Origin: Cricetomys ansorgei
Lineage: Eukaryota; Chordata; Mammalia; Rodentia; Nesomyidae
Length of the DNA stretch: 64,000 nt
Assembly: GCA_026225945.1 (NCBI GenBank)
Contig: JAMJFZ010003624.1
Location: forward strand, 8,541,001-8,605,000
Direction: 5' to 3'
In this document: positions 33,851-45,270 of the stretch, piece after piece
Layout of the letters: every line of letters begins with the position of its first letter
Numbering within the stretch: position 1 is the stretch's first letter
Notes under the pieces: model-generated
Told to the model about the DNA's origin: nothing
Seen by the model: the letters and a program-made list of their open reading frames with translations, nothing else
The model's database searches: none
Translations under genes and position numbers: made by a program

Positions 33851-33961
33851 TGTCATCTTCAGGAGTGCCATCTTTGGGATAGGTGACAGGCGGAGGCCCC
33901 GTCATCCCTCGAGGAGGCTTGAGGCACGGGTCTGGGGTCTGTGTTCAGGGCGTTTTCCTGG

Positions 33962-34112
33962 AGCCAGGCAGGGACCATGGTACACGCCTGTAATCCCAGC
34001 ACTTGGAAGGCTGAGATCGGAGGCTTGCGAGTTGGATAACGGCCTGGGCTACAGAGTTAAGTGCGAGGCCAGTCTGGATGATTTGGTGATCAACACAAAC
34101 ACTCAAATCCAA
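33962..34112 (+). repeat. B1-like SINE (diverged)
   Basis: gaccatggtacacgcctgta, then atcccagcacttggaaggct, then gcctgggctacagagttaag. Confidence 0.7.
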
Positions 34113-34596
34113 CCAACAACAAATCAAACAACAAAATCCCACAGAAAAGCCAGCAGCTCGCGGGCTGTTGGGCTACGCAGCAACAGGAGTGGTCCTTGGC
34201 CTCAGGTGAACTCCTGCTGGCTGCCCAACATTCTTGGTCATTCTATTCTTCCTCACCCGGTCCCCACCCACACTTTCTAGCTAGGTTTATCAGACCCAGT
34301 GATAAGACACAAAGGCTCTCATTATTACTCGCGTTTCGTGGGAAATATTTTATTTCGGCAGGAGCAAGCAACAGGAAGTCCCTTGACTGCGGAGGGATTT
34401 TTGGGAGGAGATGGACAGCCACCTTGAGCCTAGGGAGTCTGCTCAGCGCACAGCTTGTGGGGAACTCTTTCTCCATCTGCGGGAGTTAAGAATAGCAGGT
34501 TGGTGAGGGTTCGGGCTGCCATCCAGCTTCACTGAGGAAGATGTTACTCTTTTCAGGAGGACAGATAGTCTCCATTAACTATCAGAAAGAAGTGGA

Positions 34597-34685
34597 GGGG
34601 CGGGTACGGTAGTTCATCAGCAGAGCCCCTGACTCCCTTGTCCGCGGGCCTGGGTTCAGTCCCCAACACTCATAAAGTCACAAAG
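34597..34685 (+). repeat. ID-like SINE
   Basis: gtacggtagttcatcagcag, then gcgggcctgggttcagtccc, then caacactcataaag. The B-box region is well kept. Confidence 0.65.
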
Positions 34686-35177
34686 AACAGACAACGGAAC
34701 TCAGTCTTCTGACTTGAGAATACAGACTGGTTATTTTCTCTGGGGAAAAAAAAAGAAGAAGAAGAAGATGGTATTTTAGTGTCAATAAACAAACATCATC
34801 CAACTAATACCCATGAAAATGTCCAAAATTGCCCATTTAAAGGCTGCTGAAATCAACTTCTAACAGACTTGGAAGCATTCAGGAGATTGCTCATTTACTA
34901 AGTAGCGCAAGCATCCTTTGCGTCTGAGAACAGCTCATGGTGAGCAGCTGCAAGGACTGTGCAGCCCCCTCCAGATGGAGCCGGCCTATGAAGGGCAACT
35001 CTAGGTCGGGAGATGCCCAAGATTGCTGCAGGCAAGTGTGTAAGGGCAGTGGTGTGGGCAGAAGCCTCAACGGAGGAACCCTGAGGAGCTAGGAGAGAGG
35101 AGACCCAGCGCTAGGGAGAAGCTGACCGTGCTCGGTAAAAGAAACTAGATATGAGACGTAGAGTGGAGACGGGGCAG

Positions 35178-35302
35178 GAGCTGGTGTGGTGGCTCATGGC
35201 TCGGAGTCCTCGGGCTCCGAAGCCATGGCAGGACTGCTGCAGGATAACCTGGGCTACAGAGAGACAGAGAGAGACCCTGTCTCAAAAACAAAAGGAGGGG
35301 GG
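35178..35302 (+). repeat. B1-like SINE (diverged)
   Basis: gctggtgtggtggctcatgg, later ggataacctgggctacagag, then gagaccctgtctcaaaaaca. Confidence 0.65.
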
Positions 35303-36021
35303 GAAGGTAAGAAGAATCATTAGGTAGTGACCAGAACATATTGCATGAAACGTTTCCAATACAGAAATAATAAAAACAACATCAAAAACAAACAAAATCA
35401 GTAGCTGGCAGAAGAGTAGCCCTTCCCTCTCACAGACACAGCATGTCTTGCAGCTTTCCTCCGTGAAACAGCACCTTCAACGCTTTCTCCTGGCTGCCCT
35501 ACACTGCCTGACGATCACACAAAGTCTGTCGTGTGTTTGAGAGGGTTGATTGCAGTATCATTGATGTTACACCACATTGGGAAGCCTCCCTCGCCACGGG
35601 CGCAGTTAGAGAAACAATGGTTACATGCTAAACAAATCATTCAAATACAGACAACACGAGACAAAACCTCATATGAGTGATTTAAAAAAAACAAAACAAA
35701 AGCGACATTGTGTGAAAGCTCTGCGTGTGATAATTTGCATGACTAGAAACAGGCTGAAAGGGATTGGGAGAGGAAAACGGCGTGTTGACGGAGGGGAAGT
35801 GCGTGTTTTCTTGTGTAGTTTCCTTTATTGTCAAACAGTACCCCCAAGTCGATTTTAAAATGCAAATATCCCTGGGAGGGTAATAATGTTCTCAGTCCTG
35901 GCCACACCTTAGAACGTCTAAACAATACAGACTCTTAGAGAGCAATAGAATCAGAGCCCCTGTGTGTGTGTCCCTTGCCATTGTTGAACACTGCTGTTGG
36001 CGTTTTGTTTTGTGTTTCTGC

Positions 36022-36165
36022 TTTGAAACCAGGTTGTCACTTACGTAGCTCAAGCCGGTCCTACATTTGTTAGGTACCCCAGGCTGCCCCAATCTTTCAG
36101 TCTTCCTGCCTCTGCTTCCCATGTGCTGGGATTATAGGCATGTGCCACCATATCCTGGTGGCATT
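36022..36165 (-). repeat. B1-like SINE (diverged)
   Basis: Antisense wording: cctgcctctgcttcccatgt, then gctgggattataggcatgtg, then ccaccatatcctgg. Confidence 0.7.
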
Positions 36166-36490
36166 GCTGTTTGAAAAGCTCGAGTACAGTCGAGCTTGAG
36201 AGGTATCAGACAACGGAGTGTTTATTCCTGCCCACGTGCCTTAGATCAGTCAACTTACCATCCTAACCCTAGGTTACCAGCTGTATGCAAAGGCATAAAA
36301 CATGCTTTCAGTGCTGGAGAGACATAGCCCATCGGATATCAAGGAAGTCTTTGGGATGTAGTGAGGTGGACTGTGTGGGTACCAAGAGATAAGACATACG
36401 AGTAAGTAGTGTGGGAGACAGAGCATCCCGTCCGCATGCTACCCTTCACCAGACAAGTTGATAAGAGAAGAAAGAAGAATAAAAAAAAAG

Positions 36491-36653
36491 GAAGCTGAGA
36501 GGTAGGGTAATACTAGTCTCTGTCCCTCCACCAGAGTCAACGGTTGTCTTTTTCCAACTTCCATTAAAACATGGAACGGGGCTGGACAGATGGCTTAGCA
36601 GTTAAGAGCACTGACTGCTCTCCCAGAGGACCTGCTTCCATTCCCAGTACCCA
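36491..36653 (+). repeat. B2 head with shared upstream flank, copy 1
   Basis: ggggctggacagatggctta, then gcagttaagagcactgactg, is a B2 head starting at 36578. The ~85 bases before it (gaagctgagaggtagggtaa ... ccattaaaacatggaa) also appear before the B2 at 37665. Confidence 0.85.
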
Positions 36654-36854
36654 GTTTCCAACTGTCCCAGTAAGGCTGGTCCTGTTCTCATGCATCCTCT
36701 TCTGAGACATCTTCATCCTCTGCCCCTGGTGTGTGTGTGGTTACCATCTGTTCTCGCCTGCTCTAGTGAAAAGAGAGCCCTCAGTTCTGTAGTCAGTGCC
36801 GCATAGGGCAGCGCTTGGCACGCGAAAGATGCTCGATTGGGATGAATGGATGCC

Positions 36855-36965
36855 GGACGTGATGGTCCATACCTGTAGTCTCAGCACTCAAAAGGTGGAA
36901 GCAGGAAGGTGGAGAGTTCAAGGCTAGCCTGGCACAGTAGCAGACAAATGAAATAAAAAGGAACT
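36855..36965 (+). repeat. B1-like SINE (diverged)
   Basis: gacgtgatggtccatacctg, then tagtctcagcactc, then agagttcaaggctagcctgg. Confidence 0.65.
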
Positions 36966-37592
36966 TGATGTGTGATTATTAAATGAATATAAAGAAAGGC
37001 ATGGAAGAACATATTTACAGGAGTGCACCTAAGATAAATGTGCTAAACTAATACTCCAGGGTATCTAGGCCAGTTAGCATTACAGTTTGTGAAAGCAAAC
37101 AGGTTCAGTGTCGAAATCGCTCTGAGTTGACCTGGGAAACTAGTCTTTGTTCACGGTATTATTTCTGAGACAAATGAAATCCATGTTGCGTTTCAAATAA
37201 CCAGTTTCCAGATGAATGTTTACATCACAGCGTAGTCTTGATTTAAACACAGCCTGAACTGTTCCAAATCCCCCATGCTGAGTCTTGAGTATTCTTTTTA
37301 TAACTTCTATGGATCACTTGACTATGCTGACTGGGAAAATCTCCTTCCAGAAGTGCAGGTTTCCCTTTTCCCCTTCATGGACAGAGGCTGGACTCCACTA
37401 TTCCAGGCCTTTGCAAAGGATATCATCTACTTTTTCCCTAATAATTTCATCGGTAGGTGGGGCAGGAATTTAGCACGTTAAAGCGAGGGATAATCACGGT
37501 GCTTGACCCGTGTCAGGCACCGCCCTAAGTCCTACCACTCTTCCCTTCCTCTCTTTCATCCAAAACATGAGCAACCCACTGTAACGAAGAAA

Positions 37593-37880
37593 GAAGCTGA
37601 GAATTAGGACAACACTAGCCTCCTTCCCTCCACCACATCTCCGACCTCCATTAAAACATGGAATGGGGCTGGAGAGATGGCTTAGCAGTTAAGAGCACTG
37701 ACTGCTCTTCCAGAGGACCCGATTCCATTCCCCGTACCCAACAGGTGGCTCACAATGGTCTGTAACTCTAGTTCTGGGATTGGATTATCTCTCTGGCTTC
37801 CCTGGACACTGCATACAAGTGGTGCACATATACACATGCAGGCAAAATGCCCATACATATGAAATAATAAAATTTAATTA
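37593..37880 (+). repeat. B2 SINE with shared upstream flank, copy 2
   Basis: A fuller B2 from 37665: ggggctggagagatggctta, later ggtggctcacaatggtctgt, ending in aaataataaaatttaatta. The 37593-37664 flank resembles that of the B2 copy at 36578. Confidence 0.88.
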
Positions 37881-38041
37881 AATGAATCATGAAAGAATAT
37901 AAATAAACAGGAATTGTAAAATCTCCCCCAAAGAACCAGCCAAGTTTCAGCCTCGGGTAGGGGACACAGTAGAGTTTATGGTGCAAGGACAGGAGACTCC
38001 TGGATACAACGGGGAGTGGGGTTTGTGTAGGGAAAGGGTTT

Positions 38042-38178
38042 ATGTGTTAAAGATATGTCTAAGCAATAGTTGAGAACAAAGTCTGGCTGGAGGGACATGC
38101 AAAGGGCAAGGTTTACAAAGAGGTGACATCATTTGCTCTCACCTTTTGATGATTGCTGGGTAAGTGAAGTTAGGAAAA
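38042..38178. repeat. Direct repeat, copy 1 (partner at 39217-39347)
   Basis: Shares gttaaagat, aagcaatagttgagaa, gatgattgctgggt and spacing between them with 39217-39347. I estimate roughly 75 percent identity. The family is not recognised. Confidence 0.8.
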
Positions 38179-38497
38179 TAATCTTGTTTTGAAAAAGAAT
38201 ACAGGACCCAGCCTGCTGCAGAGAAGTCAAGTGGAGACTCCTCCAGCTCCATGTCTTGCACTCAAGGGACTTCATAAGCACGAGGTGACCAGCAGAAGCA
38301 ATGCCCTCGCTTTAAGGAAAAGCACAGATGAAGGAAAGCCTTACGGTAGAGCAAACAGGCTTTGGGGGTGGTTTTTCTAACACAGCTGGGCCTCGGATGC
38401 CTTGACCCTCACACTCTCCAGCTGCAGATATTTGAAGAAATAATTTACATCCCAAGAGAAGGGCAGGCATGGTTTCTTGACTGCTGACGCTGGATTT

Positions 38498-38809
38498 TCA
38501 CGTGAAGTACTGCTTCGGCTTGGGAAATGAAGACGGCAATTGCTGGGAGATAAGGACTTGATCATCTCCTTTAGCATCCTTGGGTACCAGATGCTCCAGT
38601 GCCAAAGTCATCCATGCCACCCAGACATCTCCTGCAGTCATCCAGTCCCCAGCTCCAGTTCCAGTGATGTGAGGAGATAGCCCTCCACATCTTATACCCT
38701 GCTCTGGGTCACAGTAGAGGGTCATGGTTTGGTGACATCTGGTGACTCTTGCCCAGATGTAAATCCTCCACGGGTCATTCCGCAGCTCCAGTTTCGGAGA
38801 CGTCATCAC
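38498..38809 (-). other. 103-codon open frame between the direct repeats, function unknown
   Basis: An open frame from ATG at 38809 down to a stop near 38498 lies between the two related direct repeats. The translation has no signal peptide, membrane helix or motif I can name. Further down the same strand a second short frame (38577 to 38377) is open in another phase. This could be a decayed coding fragment of a mobile element or chance. There is no evidence that it is expressed. Confidence 0.2.
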
Positions 38810-39216
38810 GGCAGGGGAATGTTTTCCTTTTTCTTATCGGCAACGCACACGCTCTAGCTGTTTTCCCAGCAGGATGTGCTTTATCTTAACACCATAAGAT
38901 GAAGGTAGTGTTCATGACAAACAGTTTGTCAGACAAAGAACTAAGGAGAGCCAGGGCTTGGGAGGGGTGCAGGATGAACAGGTGGTCTCAGCAGATTTTT
39001 AGGACAATAGAGCTATTATTCTGAGTGCTGCCATATTGTGGGGCAAATGTCATTGTTTGTCAAACCTATAAGATGTACAACACCCAAAGCGAGTCCTAGG
39101 GTTGATGGTAAAGGTCTACTAATGACAGTGTTAGTTAGTGCTAGCCTATCAAGGCACCCGGATAAAATGGGGACTGTGACTTCTAAAGGGACAGGGTTTA
39201 TATAAGATAAGGACTT

Positions 39217-39347
39217 ACATGTTAAAGATTTATGTAAGCAATAGTTGAGAAAAAAATCTGGTTAGAGAGAAGTACAGGAGGACTGAGTTTGCAGAGATCA
39301 TTTTGCTCTTCCCTTTTGGTGATTGCTGGGTGAGTGAAGGCAGGAAA
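39217..39347. repeat. Direct repeat, copy 2 (partner at 38042-38178)
   Basis: Aligns with 38042-38178 from atgttaaagat to gattgctgggtgagtgaagg. A (TC)n run follows at 39353-39378. Confidence 0.8.
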
Positions 39348-39352
39348 CCCTT

Positions 39353-39378
39353 TCTCTCTCTCTCTCTCTCTCTCTCTC
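39353..39378. repeat. (TC)n microsatellite
   Basis: Thirteen perfect TC units. Confidence 0.95.
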
Positions 39379-40012
39379 GGTCACTGGGGAAACTGGGCAT
39401 GTAAGAGTTCTCTCTACTTGTTTTGGGATTATTTCTGTTGCCGCTCCTCCTTTTTAGATGTGTGTGAGCCAGCAAAATCATTGGTATTGTATATTAGCAC
39501 CCAGACTGGGCTCCTGAGCTCAGGGTGAGGTGGGGTTGGGGGTGTTCATTCCTCTTCAGTAGAGTAACAGGGGGCTGGGTGCATGGGGACCACAGTGCAT
39601 GTCTCAGGTTCTAGAAGCGCACAGCGCAGCACACATATCACTGCATGAGCTGTGATGAGCAGTTGGCAAAGGAAACCCCACGCTTCTCGACTGACAAATC
39701 AGTCACAGGTGTGCACTAACCGCTTCATTCTGCAGCACACAGCTCTCGATTCCTTCGTAGGTTAAAAGAAAACGCTTCCTAAAATCACCGTACATTTACT
39801 CTGCCTTTAGTCCTCAACGACACACAGAAAGAAACCAGAAAACAGCGAACTTTAGAATGTCAGAAGGAAGCTTGCATGTTCTCATGACCTCAATAGATGT
39901 AAACTCAAGAGCAAAACTGAAGCGTCCTTCCCAGTAAGACACAGAAAACCTCCCAATACATGAAACAGATGAAGACTTTTATCTACCAAAGAATGTCTTA
40001 AGATTATACAAG

Positions 40013-40166
40013 TCATGCGGGGCGGAGGTGGCACACACCTTTAATCCCAGCACTTGGGAGGCAGAGGCAGGCGGATCTCTGTGAGCTCGAGGCCAGCCTG
40101 GGCTACAGAGTGAGCTCCAGGACAGTCAGAGTTACAGCAGAGAAACCCTGTCTCAGGAAAAAAAAA

Positions 40167-40206
<40 letters not shown>
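40013..40206 (+). repeat. B1 SINE with (CA)n tail
   Basis: Well-kept B1: ctttaatcccagcacttggg, then ggcggatctctgtgagctcg, then gagttacagcagagaaaccc. The A-rich tail passes into about 17 CA units (40171-40206). Confidence 0.92.
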
Positions 40207-40207
<1 letters not shown>

Positions 40208-40209
<2 letters not shown>

Positions 40210-40300
40210 CGGGACTGAGGGTGAAGCTCAGTGGTAGAACAAAATTTAGTATGTCTGAGGCCCTGGGTTCAATTCCCAGAGGGAGAAAAGAAATGGAAAG
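40208..40300 (+). repeat. ID-like SINE
   Basis: gggtgaagctcagtggtaga, then aggccctgggttcaattccc, then an A/G-rich tail. It lies directly behind the B1 and its CA tail. Confidence 0.75.
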
Positions 40301-40422
40301 GGGTGAGAAGAGGTGTGGGAGGGGAAGGACCAGGATGGGAAGACAGAGGAAGAGGAAGGGCCTCCCAATGCCTGCTCGTCTTAGACGACAACAGACAACG
40401 GACAAGATCTTTAGGCCCGCAG

Positions 40423-40490
40423 TCTGATTCTTTGTAACATTTATTCAGATCCTAGCTCTGATTCTTTGTAACATTTATTCAGATCCTAGC
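40423..40490. repeat. Perfect 34-bp tandem duplication
   Basis: 40423-40456 and 40457-40490 are identical over all 34 bases, starting tctgattctttgtaacattt. No mismatch suggests a recent event or an assembly slip. Confidence 0.97.
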
Positions 40491-40509
40491 TCCCGCAGAG
40501 TTCCGGTGA

Positions 40510-40870
40510 GGATCGGACAATGTGTGTGTAGCGGTGTGGGGGGCGGAGACATATGGTGTACGTGCATGTGTTATGTGCAAGGGCACATACATATGGAGGC
40601 CAGAGGAGGACGTTGGGCGCCATCTTTTTATTTATTATGTATTTACTTATTTACTTACTTATTTTGGACACAGATCTATCACTGAACAAGAAGCTCACCA
40701 TTTTGGCTAGGCCAGAGAGTTCCCAGTATCTGCCTTCCTGTCCCTGCCCCCAACCCCTTCCCTAACACCGGAGTTACAGGCATACACAGCCATGCTCTAG
40801 GGATTTGAATTCAGGTCCTCCTGCTTTCACAGTAAGCGCTCACAGGCGCCGAGCCCTCTCCCAGCCCGTG
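40510..40870 (-). repeat. B3-type SINE, antisense, with B1-like insert
   Basis: gcacatacatatggaggcca, then gaggaggacgttgggcgcca is the antisense B2/B3 tail. Around 40650-40800 an antisense B1-like part intervenes (ggagttacaggcatacacag). It closes with gtcctcctgctttcacagta. Confidence 0.6.
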
Positions 40871-42073
40871 ATGACACCGCATCCCCTCACCATGGACCAC
40901 CTCGTCCATTCCTCACGCTGGACATTACTACTCTGAAAGCCGACATGCTTGTACGCTTCAGATTGTAAAGCACTTTGGATTTCAAATGTCTGGGTGGATG
41001 ATGTTCAACTAGGAACGTCTACCCACAGATTCCAAAGCCTCATCTGAAACAGTTAAGGTCCCAGACGTTCCAGCTCAGGAATGTTCAGGCTGTATTTGTT
41101 CTCTTGCTGCTAGCAAAAACATTAGGGATAAAAGTCTGGTAGCTCACCTTCTTTGTACCTTAAAGAGGAGGACACATCTCCATCACCCCTGAAAGTTCAA
41201 TTGGCTTTAATTGTTTAAAAATCTAGCACATTTATACTGACCTGGAAGCAAATATCTATAATCATAGTTCTCAAGAGGCTGAGACAGGAGGATTACAAGT
41301 TCAGTGCTAACTGATCCCCACAGTCTGATTCCACAGATCAGAGGTATCTGATCTCCATGTACATTCATGGTAAGCTGCCCACCTTAACACACAGGAACAT
41401 ACACGCTCGATGAATAAATGAAATGTAAGTATAAAAAGTAAAATCTAGAACACTCATTTTGGTAACTAATAAGAGGAAGTAGGAAATACAGTAAGTCTAA
41501 AAACACCCGCTGCCATATTGTATTTCATTCTAGAATAAAGTCTAACTTTCCTTTTCAATGCAGGTGTCTCTGAAATAATGGACACTTGTCCAACAACATA
41601 ACAAATCACTTTTGTAAAGAGATGAGAAGCTGCTAGATCACCTAGTCCCATCCCTAGGGCCTTTGCCAGGGACAGAGGAGGTAGCCCAGCCCCTCCCAAG
41701 CAGGTCCTCTCCCAAGCTGACTCCCAAGGGGAGAGGCTTCACGCTGGTTTCTGTCCTGAGAGGATTTACACAGGATGAAATTGACTTTTACTTAGTAGAA
41801 CCTTCCCTTCAACACCTATTGGGCCAACAAGGAGCTTTTTTATTCTGCTCCAGCGTAAGAGTCAGCAGAGTAGCAAGAAAAGTCAACAGGAGACTGGACA
41901 GAGCACAGACAGCTGGTCGCTGTCTCCACGTTTGCTGACGATTTAATTTTCTGCTCTATTGACACACAGCACATTAAAGACCATTGGAGATTACTGCGTG
42001 GGACATGTGGGTCTAAAGCCGGACTCCCGCCCCCTTCATTTTCTAAACCTTGTCCGTGCTCTTCCCCTTGCAG

Positions 42074-42257
42074 GGCAACAGGCTTCGGCTTCTTGAATGC
42101 ACTCTGCAAAGCAGCGGCGGTCCTGGGAAACTTAATATTTGGGTCTTTGGTTAGCATCACCAAAGCGATCCCCATCCTGCTGGCCTCCACTGTACTCGTG
42201 TGCGGAGGACTCGTGGGGCTGCGCCTGCCGGACACACGAACCCAGGTTCTGATGTGA
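42074..42257 (+). CDS. Sv2c: Sv2c terminal coding exon: TM11, TM12 and C-terminus
   Basis: The coding part is 184 nt including TGA at 42255-42257 and encodes residues ~667-727. The exon starts with the last base of a split arginine codon, then ATGFGFLNALCKAAAVLGNL (TM11, about 670-692) and IFGSLVSITK. TM12 lies at about 698-716 (IPILLASTVLVCGGLVGL). The cytoplasmic tail is RLPDTRTQVLM, with the LPDTR motif that ends SLC22/SV2 proteins. The PTDRRATGFG motif is completed across the junction. The length to the stop matches SV2C exactly. The acceptor is ccccttgcag. No frameshift or premature stop was seen in any of the nine exons. Confidence 0.97.
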
Positions 42258-45021
42258 CGGAACAAAAGCCATTTTCTTCTTCCATGCGGGTCAGTAACCC
42301 TGCCTGACTCAAGGCTGTGCAGAGTTTTTGTGTATAGAAAGGTGGCCGAGTATCAGAATACAAACTTTTCCTGTGACTTAAAAGTGTAGCTGCGTATCGT
42401 CTTTGCCCCTCCAGTGTGACTCTGCTCTGTCTTGTTTTTCCGTGCTTTGTTATCTTTTCCTGACTGTGATGCTCTTGCCTCCCAGTGCCCCCTGGAAGTG
42501 TCCCCATCAGCCAAGGTTTTCCTGGGGGTTCTGTTCACTGACGCCGAGAAGCTAGAAAGCTTGTGCTGATGTAAGAAATAGATCCTGCGCTTGACACGGC
42601 ACCATTACCAGGAAGTTTAAGCTGGCATAATTGAGTTTGTGCTGACAAAAGGGATTTTTTTTTTTATACAGAGTGATATTTCCTGTTTACTTAGAAGAGC
42701 CAGCCACTCTAGCTGTTACAGCAGGGTGTTTCAAGAAAATTGCGTGGCACCAAGCACGCCTGGGTGGGGGTCGTTCAGGCAGGACGACTAAGATGACTCT
42801 GCTAACAAGAAAGGATTAAAGTCTGTCCCCAGTTGGCAGCAAAAACCTGCGTAAGCTACAGAAGCCAATCTTAGACGGTAAGCCCCGTAAGTGTGAGAGC
42901 TTTGGCCATCACAGGATTCCTGAGCATGGTAGTGTGGATGGCACTGTTTGAAAGCCAGAGATCAGAGATCTTCTGCCTCTTTTTGCATTTCCTCCCAGAA
43001 CTGGTCAGATAGCAGATACAGGGGAAGGACGCCTTTTCTCAAAAAGCCGCGTCTGCCTCTTCAATTCGGCGACTCCCTCCCATATCTCTGGTACACAGAT
43101 TAGCAGTGAAAATTACAAACTGGTAAGAAATTAACAATCAAAGCCATTTGGCAATGCAAAAGGGTACCTCTCTCAGTACTGTTTCTTGTGGGGGGGTCAC
43201 AGCCACCCACCCTCTTTTGGTCAGTTGTGACTCAGTTTTTAGCCTGCATCTCCACAGCGGGGCTTGTCTCTCCAGCTTCCCCAGGCTGTGGGCTCCCAGC
43301 CTTGTCTCTGGGCTGCTTCTGAGCCTGCCTCTTCTCTCCCAAGCACCCCTCTGGCAGCCAGGATAGCGTCTCCTGGTGGATGTCTGTTTTACCTCTGGAA
43401 TCTTCATGAGCGTGGAAGGAGAGGTCATCAGGACGTTCCCACGGGCCAGCTGTCATCTAAATGACCTTCCGATCTCTCCCGGACTGCCCCTCCCCCAGCC
43501 CCATCCTTTTACACATCTTTGAAATCTGAAGCCCCCTTGTAGATTTGCAGCCTGTGATAACAGCCAGAGTGAGTCCCATATTTAAACAACGTTCTCTTTT
43601 GAACTGCCTCTGTCTTGTTGGAGGGTGATCCTTGTTGCTTATTTTAAGCTGTTCTAGCATGACCACAGCCCTGGGGCTTCCAGAAAAAGGAAACGTTTGT
43701 TTCTACTAATCATTATGTTCAGAGACGGGCCCAGCTCCCTGGAGGCCCCCTGCCTCCCCTCCTCTACCGCATTCCTTGATCCCTCCTGGAGCTCAAATTC
43801 TGTGAAAAGCTCTTTGATTAACATAAGCCATTAATCCACTGTCCCCATCAAGTAATTCAGGCCTGGTAGAGGAGAGAGCCTGGAGTTAAGATGGGAAGCG
43901 CAGAGAGCAGTTCCCTGGAGATAATATAGGTACTCAGAGCCAGGATATGAAGGATATCAGAGCAAAATCTTCCATGGTGGCCAGAAAAGGGGGAATCATT
44001 AAGACAAGGCATGATTGATTTGAAAGACACCAACAAAACAGGAAACAGAACAAAACTCATTTCTGCTTCCTTTGGTCGCCCTGGGAAACAAACACAAACC
44101 CGTGTTTTAAAAGAAAAAACTAAGGAAGTATCTTTCGTGTTATTTTTTTCCACGTGGGCTCATTGTCCCTCATATTTACCCTGTGATTTTGTCTTTTTAA
44201 AAAGTGCGTGTTTGGGGTCCAGAGCAGATCTTTTGGTTGAATGTGGCACGCACCGAAATTGCTGCAAAAGTAAGATATGATTCTCTATCTTCCCATGCAA
44301 AGAAGAAAGAAATATATATACAAGGGCACTGCTTTCTCTGGTCTCGCTTGGTGGTCAACTTACTTGGACGATCTTTAGTCTCAAATTGTCTCTGTTCTCT
44401 GTTTTATACTCGAACTACATCAAGGACATTCCAAACTGCAAAAGACATAGTTCTTCAGAATTCTATCTGGACGCTGGGTTGGGTCAGTGTAGGATAGCCC
44501 AGCAGAACCTTATTTCGCAAGGCCATCTGCCATCTATCCCCTTCAGAAGAACCGTTCTCGACACCTACCCCGAGCTTCCCAGGTGGCCCAAGAGGGATCT
44601 CATCTAATCTCCTGGACAATCTGTAGTCACAAACCTTCTTGGTCTCCACCTTTCCCACATCCCGCGTGTTTTCCTCAGATTCTTCATTGCGCTTCACCTT
44701 TATTGTCCGTGATAGTGCCCTCCTCGCTTCCCAAGTATGTGGTGCAGCTTGATCAGGTTTAATTGGAGATTAAGATATAACCACGTGAGATTCAACAGAA
44801 GCCCATTTAAATGAGTGTCGCAGGCCTTCGCACCAGGGCAGACAACCGCCATCCCACTTTATACAGGAAAAGGAAATCGAAAGCTGATTCAAAAATGAAA
44901 GGAAACAGTCCCATTTGTACCTTTATTTTGAACTCCCTTTCTAACTAAGATCCCCCCCACCCCATTCCTCTTCAGAATCAGTCGAAAATGCTCCCAAGTT
45001 TTGTTATCACTGAATCTTCTC

Positions 45022-45027
45022 AATAAA
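45022..45027 (+). promoter_or_regulatory. Sv2c: Possible proximal poly(A) signal
   Basis: AATAAA about 2.77 kb after the stop codon, in ctcaataaaaaacaaaag. The following sequence is A-rich rather than GT-rich, so use is doubtful. Confidence 0.25.
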
Positions 45028-45240
45028 AAACAAAAGAAACATCAACACTAAAACAGCTGCTCTGAATGAACTATGGCTTCTGTAAGATGCTCCCCTCTAC
45101 GTGTTGGGTCTTAGGCTCACTCACACTCAGCCCTGCTTCCTGACTCATCTCACACCCGAGTCCTGACCCAGGACACCAAATCAGTGGGTCTCAGAGGCCC
45201 AAGCTCCACCACCAGGCAGAGAGGTCTGTCTGGGTAGAAC

Positions 45241-45270
45241 GCACTTGATCTTAGCCAAGGGGCCCAAGGA
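45241..45270 (-). pseudogene. Fragment resembling the 5' end of U2 snRNA
   Basis: The + strand reads acttgatcttagccaa at 45243-45258. This is the exact complement of the conserved U2 segment ttggctaagatcaagt, followed by a partly matching ggggcc. Only about 25-30 bases agree and the rest of U2 is absent, so it is at most a short retroposed relic. Confidence 0.4.

Larger units (their letters stand above)
28743..42073 (+). other. Sv2c: Last Sv2c intron, 13.3 kb
   Basis: A long intron between the TM9/TM10 exon and the terminal exon. It holds B1, B2/B3 and ID SINEs, an L2 fragment (31.32-31.66 kb), MIR fragments (33.6-33.85 kb), two B2 copies with shared flanks (36.5 and 37.6 kb), a pair of related ~135-bp direct repeats (38.04 and 39.22 kb), and a perfect 34-bp tandem duplication (40423-40490). 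No exon was recognised. The acceptor of the next exon has a strong pyrimidine tract, cttccccttgcag. Confidence 0.8.
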
